A stretch of DNA of 64,000 nucleotides, taken from assembly GCA_947579665.1 (NCBI GenBank), contig CANPUZ010000049.1:496001-560000 (forward strand), given 5' to 3'. The notes under the pieces were generated by a model, which saw nothing but the letters and a program-made list of their open reading frames with translations, did not search any database and was not told the origin of the DNA. The translations under genes were made by a program, and so were the position numbers. This stretch comes from Sympetrum striolatum. Its lineage: Eukaryota; Arthropoda; Insecta; Odonata; Libellulidae. Positions 22,291-35,031 of this stretch are shown in pieces (position 1 is the stretch's first letter; the number at the start of each line of letters is the position of its first letter).

Positions 22291-22480
22291 GGCCGGGTGG
22301 CATCCAAATGCGAAGCGAAGCTAAGTTGAGCGAAGTTACGCAGAGCGGACTACACTTCGACAATTGTACCGAATGCTTTTGAAGATGCGCCCACCGGATA
22401 CGAAGCGGAGTTGAGCTGAGAATTGTGACGTCACTCAAGTTCGCTCAGCTCATCTTCCGAACGGCCGGAGCTCGTGCTAA
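22291..22480. other. GC-rich CGAAGCG-rich insert of unknown type
   Basis: GGCCGGGTGGCATCC starts a stretch rich in GAAGCGAAG, GAGCGAAGTTACGC and CGGAGTTGAGCTGAG. GAACGGCCGGAGCTCG closes it, giving weak inverted CGGCCGG ends. It may be a small MITE, but no target duplication could be set. Confidence 0.25.
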
Positions 22481-24127
22481 AGCGAAGTCATCTTCCTCCT
22501 CCACAGCTCTCAACGCGATAGTGGTGGAATGGGGACCTCTCCCTACTTTCCTCGGCAGAATCTGAATTGACATCAGAGTGTGAAGGATTCACAAGCGAAA
22601 AAGGTGCGATTAATCTCCAATTATAGCTTTCTTTCAGAAACATGAATGTCAATACAGAAGACCGATTCAATTTCACAAAAAGTAATAATCACTTTCAGTC
22701 AATCTATGTTAATTGCAATCGGACCGCATAATTCAATTACTTCCAATGTGGTTACACTTCAATTAAGTCCCAATTTAAGATATTCACTCGTCTTAGCGGG
22801 AATGCAATCATTGTGAAAATGTCGTTCGAAAGGTTCACTACAGCCGCGAAAGATTTCCTCGTAAATATAATCATTAAACGCAGGTCAGTTTTTGAAAATA
22901 ATAAAAATGATGCTGTGACATCGTCAGCGAATAATTGTCTCGGAGAAGAAAAACAGCTTAAAAACTCAGCTTTGCAATCAACAACAGTGGGATTTTCATT
23001 CACGTCCAATAAAAAGAATAAAAACACGACAATTTCAAGTAAGTTTTAAATCATAGCTGGTGTTCCTATCCAGATATTTACTGATCATCAAAAGTTAGAA
23101 TTTGTATGAAGATTGAAGAAAAATTTCATAGACATTAATTACGTTAGTAAAGTGATTAATCGTTGTGGTGCATCTTTAAGATGCATTGATATTAAATTGA
23201 GAACTTTTTATACTATTAGTTCCGTATTAACAATAATAATATTTTAATTACCGCAAACAGGAATTACCCAATTACATACGATACAATCTACAATATAAAT
23301 AAAACATACATAAGAATATATACATCACAAGAAATTAAAAATAAATTTAAAAAATATTTGAGTAAATTTTCTGCTTAAAAGACGGAAGCGAGTCATAAAA
23401 AATATCAATAAAAGGGGTTTTACTTAAGACATGATTTGTCGCTCTCATTATTCTGGCCATTGGTTCATATCGGCATACATCCAAAGGAGTCCTTAAACAG
23501 CATTGGAGTGTCTTAGTGGTACATTGAGGTTCGCAAGCGAAACAAGTTTACCAGAGTCGACGCAGCCTTTACGATGTTTCTAAGGAACACAATATCCGCC
23601 ACGGCACGTCGTTTTTGGAGAGGAACAAGATTGTACTGCTTGCAAACATTGTTGTAGTCCTCTTTACGAAAGGTGGTACCAGAAATGTTATAATTAACAT
23701 AAAAATTTAATTAATATAAAATGAACAGTTTGCTCGAGTATTGTCCAAACGTTAGGAAACTTATCTGCTATTAGCGAAATAGATAAAGTTGTGTTCAAGG
23801 GCTAAAAGTATTATCTTAGTTAAAGTACGCCGGCATCATTATTATAACAGAATCCGTCTCTTACGGAAATTCCGTGAATTAACGGTAATATCAGAGAATT
23901 AAATACTCAGAATTTAATCTCTAATCTCACATAATCTTGTTTGTTCACAAACGAATTATTATTTAGTAAATTTATCCTTTGAAGTTATTTAGTAAATTTA
24001 TCCTTTGAATTGGTTTCCTAAAGATTCCAGCCTACTGTATCATCTGAGTAACACTCACTGTTTTAACGTAGCAATTCTTTGCAAATTGTATCGCCTTTCG
24101 TTGTCATTCAATTCGTTATCGTTGTAC
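22481..24127. other. Gene-poor stretch
   Basis: The frames are short. The pair of overlapping opposite-strand frames at 22752-23049 has no recognisable motif. A 20-base phrase around TTATTTAGTAAATTTATCCT is duplicated near 23960 and 23985. Confidence 0.45.
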
Positions 24128-24540
24128 TTAATTCCTGAATATGACACTTGTCGGCCCATACAAGTACTCGACAGCATGCATACTCAAGCTGAGGAACGCG
24201 AAAGTACATTCGAAAGAGAAACCTGCTTCTCCATTAGCTTCTTCGATAGCTTTCGAGCGTTTCTTAACCTCCGCGCAGCGCCAACCAAAGATACATTGGG
24301 ATAGGACGGGAGAGAGGTCAAAAGATAAGCTGTTGAAGGAAGACTGTCGAGACGGAATGAAGGGGAAGTGTCGTAGCGGCAAAGCTCGGTTGTTGCGTAA
24401 CAATGACTGTCGAGACGGAATGAATGACGGGAGGCGGTGGCGTCTAGTGGACATTGAGCGGAAGAAGGGAAACGGATTCCAATGCTTTCTGCAGTGGGAA
24501 ATGCGTTCGAGCCATGGAGAGCTGGCAACGTCGCTCTAGG
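24128..24540. other. Multi-frame open, GC-balanced patch
   Basis: Four frames stay open for about 100-130 codons here (two on each strand), which is unusual for this AT-rich window. GACTGTCGAGACGGAATGA occurs twice, at about 24342 and 24405. None of the translations resembles a known domain, and the base composition alone may explain the openness. It could be an exon, CpG-type regulatory DNA or a repeat; I cannot decide. Confidence 0.25.
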
Positions 24541-25384
24541 ATCCTAGAGTCTTCTCCTTTGAGAAGTACTTCGCAGCCGCGGTAGGTAGCGCTATGGGAT
24601 TTTCTTCACAGCAAAACACTCGTTTGGGTCTTCTCTTAACTTATTGCACTCTGAGAATAAAAGAATTTGAACTTAAGTGGTCCTTTAGAAGCCATTAAAA
24701 ACAACGAAGACTGTATTTCACGTAGTTTAAAATTACGTTGGCTAAAATTAGAGAAAAACGCGATTCAAAGGCATTTTGAAAACTGAAAGATTAAAACGGT
24801 AATCAATAATATTAAATTAGCCAAGTAAATTATGATATGCAGGGTGTCCAAAAAGTGGTGATAATCGGAAGGGATCCTCTTGGGCTACCCGAATAACCCC
24901 ACTTTGGGTGACCGCTTTTCATTCATTTTCGAATTATGAATTTTTTTCGTATTTAAAAAAAATGTGACTCTCAATACATTTTTCGTCAATGCAATGTAAA
25001 CACTTACGATTTAGACTTTATTTTTTTCACTAGAATATCTGAATAGATTATTTAACCGAAGAAAAACCATTTGTTGTCCAATCAGCTTCAAATAAAAAAA
25101 TGTGACGTCTTAAATTTCATCAAAATCTTTGCGGCCAATTTAAAAAGAGCTACGGAACTATTTTTTTAAAATAACTTCTTTAAAAACTTGCCCAATTTAT
25201 TAGCTACCTACAAAAATTTAATTGAGCTATCTCAACGGCAACATACTTATATAGTACGAGCGAAATTATGCATTGCGCGAATATTTAAAAATAAACTTTT
25301 AAATTATTTCTCGGAAGGAGAGTGAATTCAAATCACGGAGTTCGTAGAAGACGCGCTCTTCTATTTCAATAGAACAAGTTACTA
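24541..25384. other. AT-rich spacer with a possible transposon edge
   Basis: GCAGGGTGTCCAAAAAGTGG at 24840-24859 resembles the edge text of some DNA transposons, but no matching inverted end was found. The remainder is AT-rich with no coding signal. Confidence 0.3.
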
Positions 25385-25975
25385 TAATATACGTGGGTTC
25401 GACGCCAGGTGGGTGCAAAATCCTCCAATTTCAATTACATTGCGGCGATTTTTTAGATTTTTTAAAACCCTTCCCGATAACATGGAAGCTTAAAACCCGG
25501 CAAGTGAATAGAGATCACAAATTCATTTCACATAAGCTTTTTTACGCTTTCCTAATGAAGATTGCTTCGATGCCAGAGCGTCATTTACACTCCCCCATAC
25601 ATTTCATATAGGGAAAACAGTATCTTATTTTAGGATCATCTCGGTATGGTATCCACTTCAAACTTCGGATTATATTAGTGATAATATATATTACACTTCA
25701 GGTCATATATGTATTCACATTTTCAAAAGGGATCTAGGTTTGACACCAAACAGTCCTAATTCTTAAGAAATACTTGACAGTTATTTTAAATATTTTTACG
25801 AAGCATTTTCCGAAAATACAGAAATACATAATAGTTATGAATACTTTTACAAATGCAGTGTACAGTTTTCTTGATGGTCCTCATGCTTGCAGAATGCAAG
25901 TAACCTTTACTCGTAAAATATATATATCCATTGTATCTGAAACGTATACAAGTTTAGAAAGTCAAGTCATTTAAC
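25385..25975 (+). repeat. Third copy of the B-box-core array
   Basis: Cores stand at 25398 (GGGTTCGACGCCAGG), 25566 (GCTTCGATGCCAGAG) and 25739 (AGGTTTGACACCAAAC), spaced 168 and 173 bases. The copy ends with the same palindromic end module, GCTTGCAGAATGCAAG, followed by TACTCGTAAAATATATATATCC-like text. TTCCCGATAACATGGAA near 25465 recurs at 63350 in the array at the right end. The cores are more eroded than in the first two arrays. Confidence 0.75.
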
Positions 25976-26530
25976 ATTACGATTGCAAAGCATATATATA
26001 TTAGTTCTTAGTTCATCTTAAATCTTGGATTACGAATGGAATTTATTTGTTTACATCCGAAATTGGCAGGAATGGATTCATGGTGAATAAAAGAATGAAT
26101 GCCTCGTATACTAAGAACAATGATTGGACGAAGTGCACTGCGAAAACAAACTCCAGGTGACATTTTGCGGAATTGTTTTTGTGAGAGGCAAAGAATAAGT
26201 CGCAATCCAGCAAAAGCATCGCCGTGTGGGGTATGAATCGGCCAATCTTAATTAACCGTCAAAGAACTTTATGGGGGGGAAAGTGAATGCTAGCTCATTA
26301 ATCATAGTTGTCTGTAAACAAAATTTGCGTAGTAATAAAGGTTAGGACACCAACAAAATGCACCAAGTACCTTTAAGGGAAAGTACATACATACAAGAGT
26401 GTTGTACCTTTCGGTAGGTTCAATTGCATCAAAATTCCAAATTCCCCCTTCAATGAAATCTCCTTTACATCCTTATACTATTCTCTATTTAAATTTCCTA
26501 TTGGAAAATATCTGCATAAACTTTACACAG
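25976..26530. other. Spacer with a short dispersed repeat
   Basis: 26392-26480 (AGTGTTGTACCTTTCGGTAG onwards to CTCCTTTACATCCTTATACT) matches 57700-57780. The source family is unknown, possibly the 3' part of an antisense LINE. The rest shows nothing. The final 30 bases form the pyrimidine-containing acceptor of the candidate exon that follows. Confidence 0.4.
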
Positions 26531-26732
26531 CTCGGAACAGCTGACTCCGGTGAAGGACCACGAACTCTTCAAGCAGCCCATATCGCTGGCAAGAGAGAGA
26601 CAGCACAACTGGAGGCCGCATTCCATCGAAGGACGTTCGCAGCCCCTTCCTTTTGCGATCCCGCAACTGACGGAGGAAGAGGCCAACGTTGTGGATGAGA
26701 CAAAATGTGAACGTTATGACCCTGACCCATCG
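26531..26732 (+). CDS. Candidate internal exon of an unidentified host gene
   Basis: Between a ACTTTACACAG acceptor and a GTTAGT donor (26733-26738) one frame reads LTPVKDHELFKQPISLARER, then HNWRPHSIEGRSQPLPFAIP and LTEEEANVVDETKCERYDPD. The exon is 202 bases and ends on a codon boundary. It is markedly more GC-rich than the DNA on either side, and the translation is charged and proline-containing, like a cytoplasmic protein linker. The frame would continue a few codons into the intron before a stop. I do not recognise the protein. The adjacent exons must lie outside this window or in unrecognised positions. Confidence 0.55.
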
Positions 26733-28059
26733 GTTAGTAAATTCGCCTATATAGACTCCGACCGTTCTATTTTTCTTACGCTGGTGATTAAATCAATTCG
26801 AATGGGATTCTTCCATGGTCTCTGAATTACCAAAATGAGTGCAAAAGGGTGCTCAGTTCACAGCCATTACGGATTGGTTATACTTGTTTAATTGGAGACC
26901 GCATCAAGAGGTTTAAATTTAATTCTTAACAGTCGTGGAAAACGTGAACTCGTTCATAAAAAATAGTACTTGAAAAGACCGGCCGAAACATTGAAAATCA
27001 TTGCAAGAGTTTGCGTTAATAACGAACGTTTTTCCCGTGCACTCATTATTGATGCATATGGCAATTATAATTTGCGTGTAATTTGCCGGTCATTCGGGAG
27101 CATCGCAAACCCTTTCGCAAATTCTTTCGATGGAGAAAATTAGCGTTTCATTTACTGCAAATAACCACTCGGGCGTTAGTTGGAATGGAAAATTATTCCT
27201 TCCAAACTAATTCGACCGTTTTAAACCAAGTACACCCGCGATACCCCTTAAAAGCCATAATTATTTCTCGCCTCCATTTTTCCTTTATAAAAGAAAGTGA
27301 ATGAATCGTGAAAATAAATGGAAATGGATATTATACCAAAATGTGATTTGGTTTTATAAAGACAGTTGGGAAATTAATTTTTCAGAGTATTATTTTAACT
27401 GAGCAACAGCAAATAAATCGGAACAGAAATAATACTTTGTAATCAAGCAATTTATCAATTCGTTTGCTTGACAAGTCGATTGCTTGATAACTCACCCTCT
27501 TCAATATTTAGTATTCTGAAAATCTCTGACATGAACACCAAATACGGAATAAAATATCAATGATAAAGCAGCAAAAAGCTTCACAGAATTAGTATAAAAT
27601 CAACACAAGTATACTCCTTTGTCCTGTAAATTTATTCAAGAAGTTTAAATTAATTTAAAGGCAACATTTTATATTTTACATTGAGAAAGCAATACCTCCA
27701 AGCACACATTTTCAAATGGACAGGCTACACAAATATTTTGAATTCAAACCATCAAAAAATACACTACAGATTTGATTTGGCCTCCAAGTAATTTATAATC
27801 AGCGCTGGTCCAAAAATAAAAGTTCAGTTTTAACCTCATAATCCTGTTTACTTCAATGAACTATCAAAGGTAGATCAAATGTAATGTTATTTAGCCATAA
27901 CGTCAAGAAGTGTTTATAATCAGTTTAATTATTGATATTTAATTCAATACAAAATATGTATAAATGATTCTGAATAAAAGGAAGATGACAACCTTGAATA
28001 ACTAGTTCAAGAAAATGGTCCTCAATTCTTTAACAATACACAAAGTATTCTATTTAAAC
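26733..28059. other. AT-rich gene-poor stretch
   Basis: No coding signal or element terminus was recognised. Confidence 0.5.
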
Positions 28060-30770
28060 CATGAGGACCATGTTAGAGGCAAAAATACTACAAGAAATAG
28101 CAAATGAAATGATAAAATATAAGAAAGATATCATTGAATTACAAGTAATACGATGGAAGGGACAAGGAGTAATTAACAAACCAAATTATACAATAATATA
28201 TGGTGGACAATAAACAAGAACAGGACAACTAGAGACAGAGTTTATAATGAGAAAGAAAATGACCGAGAGTCTTCTGGAATCAGTTAATGAGAGAATATGC
28301 AGGATCAGAATGAAAGGAAGATTCAGAAAAATAACATCAGTATGATTGCATTCTCTCACAGAAGAGGAAAAAGAAACTTTCTATGATCAATTGGATGACA
28401 CACGAAACCAAGTACAAAAATATGACATGTCATAGTCATGGGTGACTTAAATGCAAATATAGGCAAGGAAAAACATCAAAAGTTCAACACACACATCATA
28501 AAACTAAGGATAATGACTCAGTCTTCAGAAACAAATAAATTCAGTATAAAAGAGAAACATTTCCATATAAAAAGATCTATATTGATACATGGAAGATAGT
28601 TACCAGGGAAGTAAACCAAATTAAAAATGTATTGGTTTCTCATAGACACTCTACGTCAGATATAGACATAAGAAGCTGCAAAGGGCCAAACTGTGACTTG
28701 AATCATTAACTATTTAAAGCAAAAGTAAGGGAGAGAATAATTAAAACAGAAAAAGACCCAGAGATGGTTAAGAGAATGTGGGACCCAGATTAGTTAAATG
28801 AAGACAAGTCACGAAGCAAAACCAAAAAGGATAAACTAGTAAAATGCAAACCAACAGCTGATGAAAAAACTTATGAAATAAACATAGAAAAAGAATGGGA
28901 AAAATAGGGAAAGCAATCAAAGAAGCTGTAGAAGAATCAATTGGAGAAAACAAGAGAATAATAAATGCTGATCGGTTTGACAACGAGTGTGCCCAAATTA
29001 TACAGGAGAAGAATAAAACTAGAGAAAGGATGATAGGGAAAGAAACCAGAATGAACACTGAAAAATACCAAGAAATGAGGAAGGAAGCAAATAGGATTTG
29101 CAAGAAAAAAGGAGAAAATGAAGAACAGCTAGAGAATATAGAAGAATACAGCAAACAGAATGAAAGGAGAGTGTTCTACAAAGTTGTAGAAAAGGTAAAA
29201 AGAGGATACTAATCAAGAATCGGGGGATTTAAAAATAAGGATGGAAATTTAATCCAAGAAGAGCATAAAGTTCTAGAAAGATTGGTATAACATTTCAAAG
29301 AACTTCTTTACACAGAAGATAAGGAATAACAACTGAGGAAAATGACAGGCTAAGGAAATAATCAAATATAGAGGAAACTTGCTCAGAATTAAACTCACTA
29401 AACAGGATATTGCACAATGCAAACAAAAGTTAAAAAATAATAAAGCCCGGGGTAGGAAAACATTGCAGCAGAGCTGGTAAAATATGGAGGAGATATAATG
29501 AGTGATGCTATACATAAACCTAGTTTTATAATATAGGAAACAGAAAAATGCCAAAAGGATAGTGCATGGGAATCCTAAGCCCAATACATAGAAAGGGAAA
29601 TAAACAGTTCCTCGAGAAATATAGATGGATAAGGCTTTTAAATGTACTGTATGAAATACTCTCCAGCATCATAAAAGAGAGGCTGAAAGTAGTAACTGTG
29701 AGTTCAATTGTAGAATCTCAGTGTGGGAGTAAACACAATAGAGGTACAATAGACCAACTGTTTGTAATCAGACAAATTTCAGATAAATGCTATGATCATA
29801 ATGTTCAACTGTATATGCTATTGTAGAGGTTAGACAAGCATTTGATAGTAAAAACAAGATCAAACTCTGAGAAGCAATGGAGGACATGGAAATTCAATCC
29901 AAAATAATGATATTGATTGAAATTAAATTGAAGAAGAGCATGGCTAAAGTAAACAAACATAATAAAATGAATTTGAATTCAGCACTGGAATAAAGCAAGG
30001 AGATGACCCATGAGCCACACTGTTTATTCTAGGATCACACAAAGCTGAAGATAGAAATAGATCAAAGATGAACAATATGTAACAAATAGATAGAAGCAAA
30101 ATGAGATTGACAGTTAATACCACTAAATCTAAATATATGCTTATGAACTCATCCAGCAAACCTAGATTCCCCAGGATTTGGATATAGAAAAAGATAAAAT
30201 TTGTAGGTGTGGAAGAGTTTAAATATCTAGAATGTATAACTTACAAAAAAAGCATACTATTAATAAATGAAAGAATACAAGCAAGGAATAAAACATACTG
30301 TGCAAATATGAAGATACTCAATTGCAAGTTAATAAACAGAAACACACAAATACAAATATATAAATCAATTATCAGTCCAATGGTAACCTATGGAGTATAA
30401 AAATAGACACAATCATACAAGAGAATGTCCTGAGGAAATTTGGAAGCAGACCATTGCAGAGAACATATGTTATTGAGAATGGATTATGGCAGAGGAGAAC
30501 CAAAGAGGAATTAAAGACAATAATGATTGGGGAAGATGTAGTTAAGTTCACAAAATCTTTGAGGTAATAATGGTTGTACCATGTGGAAAGGATGCAGAGA
30601 CAGCAATGCCGAATAAGGTGATAGAAGGGAGACTGTATGCCACTAGACGGAGAGGAAGGTCCAGATTGAGATGACTATTTCATAAACGACATGAAGAAGA
30701 TGACAGTGAGAAGAAAAAGAAGTGGAGGCTGATTGGTGTGGATCACATAGGGCTGTAGTTCCAAAGAGAA
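28060..30770 (+). pseudogene. RTE-like LINE (endonuclease-reverse transcriptase), heavily decayed
   Basis: Fragments appear in the right order across three frames with many stops. The endonuclease parts are IIELQVIRWKGQG and VMGDLNANIGKEK (written across frames). A linker helix follows (NIEEYSKQNERRVFYKVVEK). RT blocks are RWIRLLNVLYEILSSIIKER, RGTIDQLFVIRQISDKCYDH, QAFDS, and EFKYLECITYKKS with INRNTQIQIYKSIISPM. The C-terminus reads RLYATRRRGRSRLR. This is the order of the common arthropod craniofacial-development-protein-2-like LINE. The YADD active-site block between about 29990 and 30120 is deleted. It is a dead copy. Confidence 0.8.
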
Positions 30771-31139
30771 AGTTAAATTGAGAATTAAAAACAATTTCTA
30801 AGTGACTTCTAATAAGTGGGGAAAGAATTATATTAAATGTTATCACACTTTATATGCCTTGTTTAATATTTTGTACCTATATATAGTTTAAATCAGTCTA
30901 TATAATATTAAAATAAGTATACCATACAACAATTTTAAACCAGGAACTAACAGATCAGCCAAGAAAGGCTCACCTTATCCTGTTTTCCTGTTGACTTTTC
31001 TTGTAAATATTAATTTATTCTTTATTTTTCATACTACTTTATTTGCCAATAGCTCTTTTCTTTTTCCAATTCACGTTTTATTTAAAATTTTTTTACAATA
31101 AATTTACCTTGTATTAAGTGTAATGATAATTATATAATA
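30771..31139. other. AT-rich LINE 3' flank
   Basis: AT-rich sequence, probably the remains of the LINE 3' UTR and its flank. Nothing specific was seen. Confidence 0.4.
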
Positions 31140-31670
31140 TATTATACCAAAAATAGCACTTTGAATTTTGTGTTTCATGTCAAAATAAAATCTACATACA
31201 TTAAAGTCCACTTTCATATTAATACAAATTAAATGTATTTAAAAATCGTTTTTTATGTAACACCGCTCATCGGAAATAATGCTTTACATCAAAATTTTCA
31301 TCAATCAAAAGTTTATTTCCAAATTTTTTTACAATCAAGAAAATAGCAAGAAAATGACTCAAGTAGTCGTGATAGTAATCAAAACAAAACCTATATTTCA
31401 TTATAACCATATTTCATTTAAAAGAACAAAAAGATATATTTGAAAATCTTGTTTTAAATTATATCGCTCACCAGAGTTAATGGTTTAAATTAAATCTTCC
31501 TAATTAAATATCAAGAAATAGACGAAAAATGACTTTGGTAGTGCGGTCAAATTAAAGTCTATTTGAATTACAATCAACTTAAATTTTAAAAAACAATCGG
31601 ATGTATTTAAAAATCTTATTTTAAATAATAATGCTTTCTGGACGCAATGTTTTAGTTACATAGTGTGGAT
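31140..31670. repeat. AT-rich tandem repeat, about 165-200-bp units
   Basis: About three divergent units share ATGTATTTAAAAATC(G/T)T(T)TT-like text. This is followed by ATGTAACACCGCTCAT, AATTATATCGCTCACC or ATAATGCTTTCTGGAC, and then by ATGGTTTA- or ATGCTTTA-type text. They start near 31229, 31432 and 31598. AAATAGC(A)AGAAAATGACT-like and AGACGAAAAATGACT text recurs in between. No coding content was seen. Confidence 0.55.
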
Positions 31671-34439
31671 ATATATAATCAAAAGAATAGCAGTTTGACT
31701 CCATCGTAAGCACATTTATTGTCACCACAAGTACTATGCCGAAATTAAAATTAATATCTTTCAGTTGTCTCTCTATATAAAACTATACAACAGGTACGAG
31801 CAATTTAAGTTCGGATGTTTCAGCAGAAAATACTCTTCGATTCTAAAGAATTACTTTTTTACAGGAGCCGTCATGCGATGAGATAAAATCTGCATATCGA
31901 CATCATATCAGCAAATGCATTACTTCGTTTAAGGCCTTTCGTTTTAATGACATTGTGATTCAATAAAAAGTGAGATACTGGAACGTGAGAACTTCCGTAT
32001 TTTGAATTAGTTTCCTCCGAAATCAAATCCTGGCATTTGCGTTGCTCAGATCAATTTAAATCACGGCATAAAATTAGTTTCCGCGAAGTCTCTGTTCAGA
32101 TACACTGAAGCAATAATAATTTTAATAAGAAAATATGGAAAGAAGGTGAGAAATATGATGAGTCAATTGAGATATTTAAAGTAAAAAAATGGCAATTCGT
32201 TTAAAAAATACGGCATGAAGTACCTCGCATAGAATCAATTGAAAGTATTTTCTTACCTCTTTAGATTTCCTCAAATAACGCTTTTCCATAACAAATCACA
32301 GCACTCCTTACAAATCTTTATTTTGAGCGAACACATTACAACATATCTGATGGCCAATTATGACGAAAAAAAGTAATTTGCCAAGTAATTGCTCAACCTC
32401 ACTGTATCCATTTCGATCACCAAAGCAACACTTCTCAACACGTATATTCTTTCGCCTAACACTCTCCGTTAATGGATTAAGTGTAATTTGAAAGTTAAAG
32501 ACAGAGAAGTAATGATATTTTAGAAATAAGCACTGCAGTCACATTTCCACAAAATTTCTTAGGGAAATAGCGCGGCACTCGAATTATTTTTCGCAACACT
32601 TCCTAAGCCCACTAAAATCCTTGTATGTTCAGCAAGAAAAACTGGAAGTACAATTTTGGGTGATAGAGCACGAAACACGTATTTGCACTTTGTCGATATA
32701 GGTAAGTCCTCTGAAAGATACGTTTTCGATGTGAGCAACTCGGTTGCACGTGTAGAACTGAAAAGGAAGGCCAAAATCATGACTACACGCAAAGCATTTC
32801 TATATTTCTTGTTTGCGAAATCCACCTTCCACAAGACCTCTTATCTACTACCCATAGGGATAGAATAGCCACCAGAAAAGCTGAAACATTCGGTCTAATT
32901 GCGCAATGGAATATTCTTATCGGTGGTCAGGTCCCTCAAACTAATCAACGGGAAAGAGAGCTCAAACGACTCATCCCTTTTCGAGACAAAACTATTTAAT
33001 GATGTATTACTAAGATGGTCAAATCTTTATATCGAAGGCGCTTCGAATTCTTAGAGATATTAATCGTTGTAAAAGTCTTTCGGTTTCACTAATTAAATTA
33101 CACTGACGCGTGATGCGGTTTACACCGTCTTTAGAGTGAAATTATACCTTTGCGTTTTATGTAGCAATGGGAAGTCAGGCATTTAATTTTCTGTCCCAGC
33201 AGAGACTGGATTATCCTGAGTTGCGATAGAATAAATGTAATATTTGAGCCGCAGAAGTTGCACTGGAGTTCACTTGCACGAAAAATGAATTATACTTTTG
33301 CTCTATGAGTTAAGAAACATCATAACTAAAATGTTTATTTTCTGGTAGAAGAAAAAGGGACATACACTTTCACTTTTAAAATATTGAAAATTAAAATTGA
33401 TGATTCCTTTTGCAATAAAAACTGTTCAAATGAAAATACATTTCTTTCAATCAATTCTACACAGATGTGAATATGAAGATATAATATTGAGGTTGTACAA
33501 GAAGTGAGAAATAGTTTCTTGGCTGGGGCTCGAATACAGATCCTCACTGAGGCAACCGAAAGACAAATCGATATTTAGAGTTTTCCCTCCAGATGTAATA
33601 TTTCTACTTAAATGTAAACAGATTAGCCGTCATTTCAATAGTCTTACCAGCAGTATTTGTGAAAGAGTAAAATTTTTATACTCGAATGTAAGCCGATCTC
33701 ATTATAAGCCGAGGTACCTAATTTTATTCCAAAAAACTAGGAAAAGTAACCGAATATAAGCCTAGGGTGGGAAAAGCAGCAGGTACTGGTACACAATGAA
33801 AAGAATTAGCTATGAAATTACAGTAATTGAGGCATCGGTCGTTTAGTAAGAGAAAATTGACAAGGAACTGTTGAATGAGCAAGCGCGGAATTTCCCAGCC
33901 GATTTACGATAATGACTCTTCGTTGCCTCGGGAGAACTGATAAGGGGAGCCCTCCCTCGAGTTTAAGAAGCCTTGTACTCAGCATAAAAAGTGTGCAGAA
34001 AAACTCGGCTTTTGCATGAGTATATAATTGTATCCACAGTTAAACTTATCGACATGTATATATAACCATAGGGCATTAAATACGTTTTTGTGCGATGCAA
34101 GTTTGTCGCTCTTAAGGTATTCGATTCAAAATGAATTTGTTGTTGATGTAGATATTTTTGATACTTATGTTCAAAGTAAAAATTGGAAATATCTTAATGT
34201 ACGAAAATGGAACCACGGAATTTCTTTCGAACCATTCGGTCTACTTTATTCAACTATCGAAGAGCTATAAATGGTAAAAAATACCATACAGTTATTTATA
34301 CGAAATGTTATTAATAGAAAAAGTGATCGGAGATTTATTAGGTAGTGGTTGCAGGGAGTGACGCAATTCCAAGCGAACTCTCAGCCGAGGAAAAGCTGCG
34401 AAAGATGAGGAATAGAAGAGCAAAGAATAAAATAAGGAA
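31671..34439. other. Gene-poor stretch
   Basis: No transposon protein or convincing exon was seen. Opposite-strand frames overlap at 32559-32868 without motifs. CTCGAATACAGATCCTC near 33530 vaguely recalls the array core but is isolated. Confidence 0.45.
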
Positions 34440-35031
34440 TTAGAACGTCAAAGCATTAGAAAGTGCAAGAAAATAGATAATGAAGTCGGGAGGTTTGAAC
34501 GTTTCGCAGAGAGAGGACAAGTTTAGATAGAGGGTTGGTGTGCGGTTCTTGGCTTTGGTGTGCGGAAGTATCGACCTGGCGTCGCCGGGTGCAGCACCAA
34601 AAAAGATAATTAACGGCACTAGCAGACAGTGACGAGCACAAAAGAACTGAAAAGGACTGCAGCGCTCTTCTTTGCGGGCACCCGCGCGCTTTCGGAGATA
34701 TTCGGCGCATGATATGGCGGTTACCCAAGGCCCTCCGTTTACCCACAATGCTCCGCAGGAAAAAGTGATATTTCCACCTCCCTTCCGGTCCATTTATACA
34801 CATGGGCCGCCCTCCGCGACGCCGCTGGCTTCAAGACTTCCGGGCAATAAATTCGCTTATCTTTACGCTGGACGTGACTGCGGCAGGATATATTCGGCCG
34901 TGACATTATTTTCTTTTCACAATTTACGAGAGGATTGTGCGGCCGTTGAGATATATATGTATCAGTCGAATGCCGTCGGTGGACCATTTCTAATGCGGGA
35001 ACTCCACTGCCTTTATCAGTTTCCTGTGTGA
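34440..35031. other. GC-balanced patch open in several frames
   Basis: Two minus frames (34440-34803) and one plus frame (34672-35031) are each open for 115-120 codons. None shows a domain, signal peptide or repeat that I recognise. The patch stands out from the AT-rich flanks and is not matched elsewhere in the window, so it may be unique host DNA such as a regulatory region or an unrecognised exon. None of the frames is firm enough to call a gene. Confidence 0.3.

Noticed and set aside
34440..35031. Long open frames on both strands as protein genes
   Set aside because: Three overlapping frames of similar length without any recognisable domain are more likely due to base composition.
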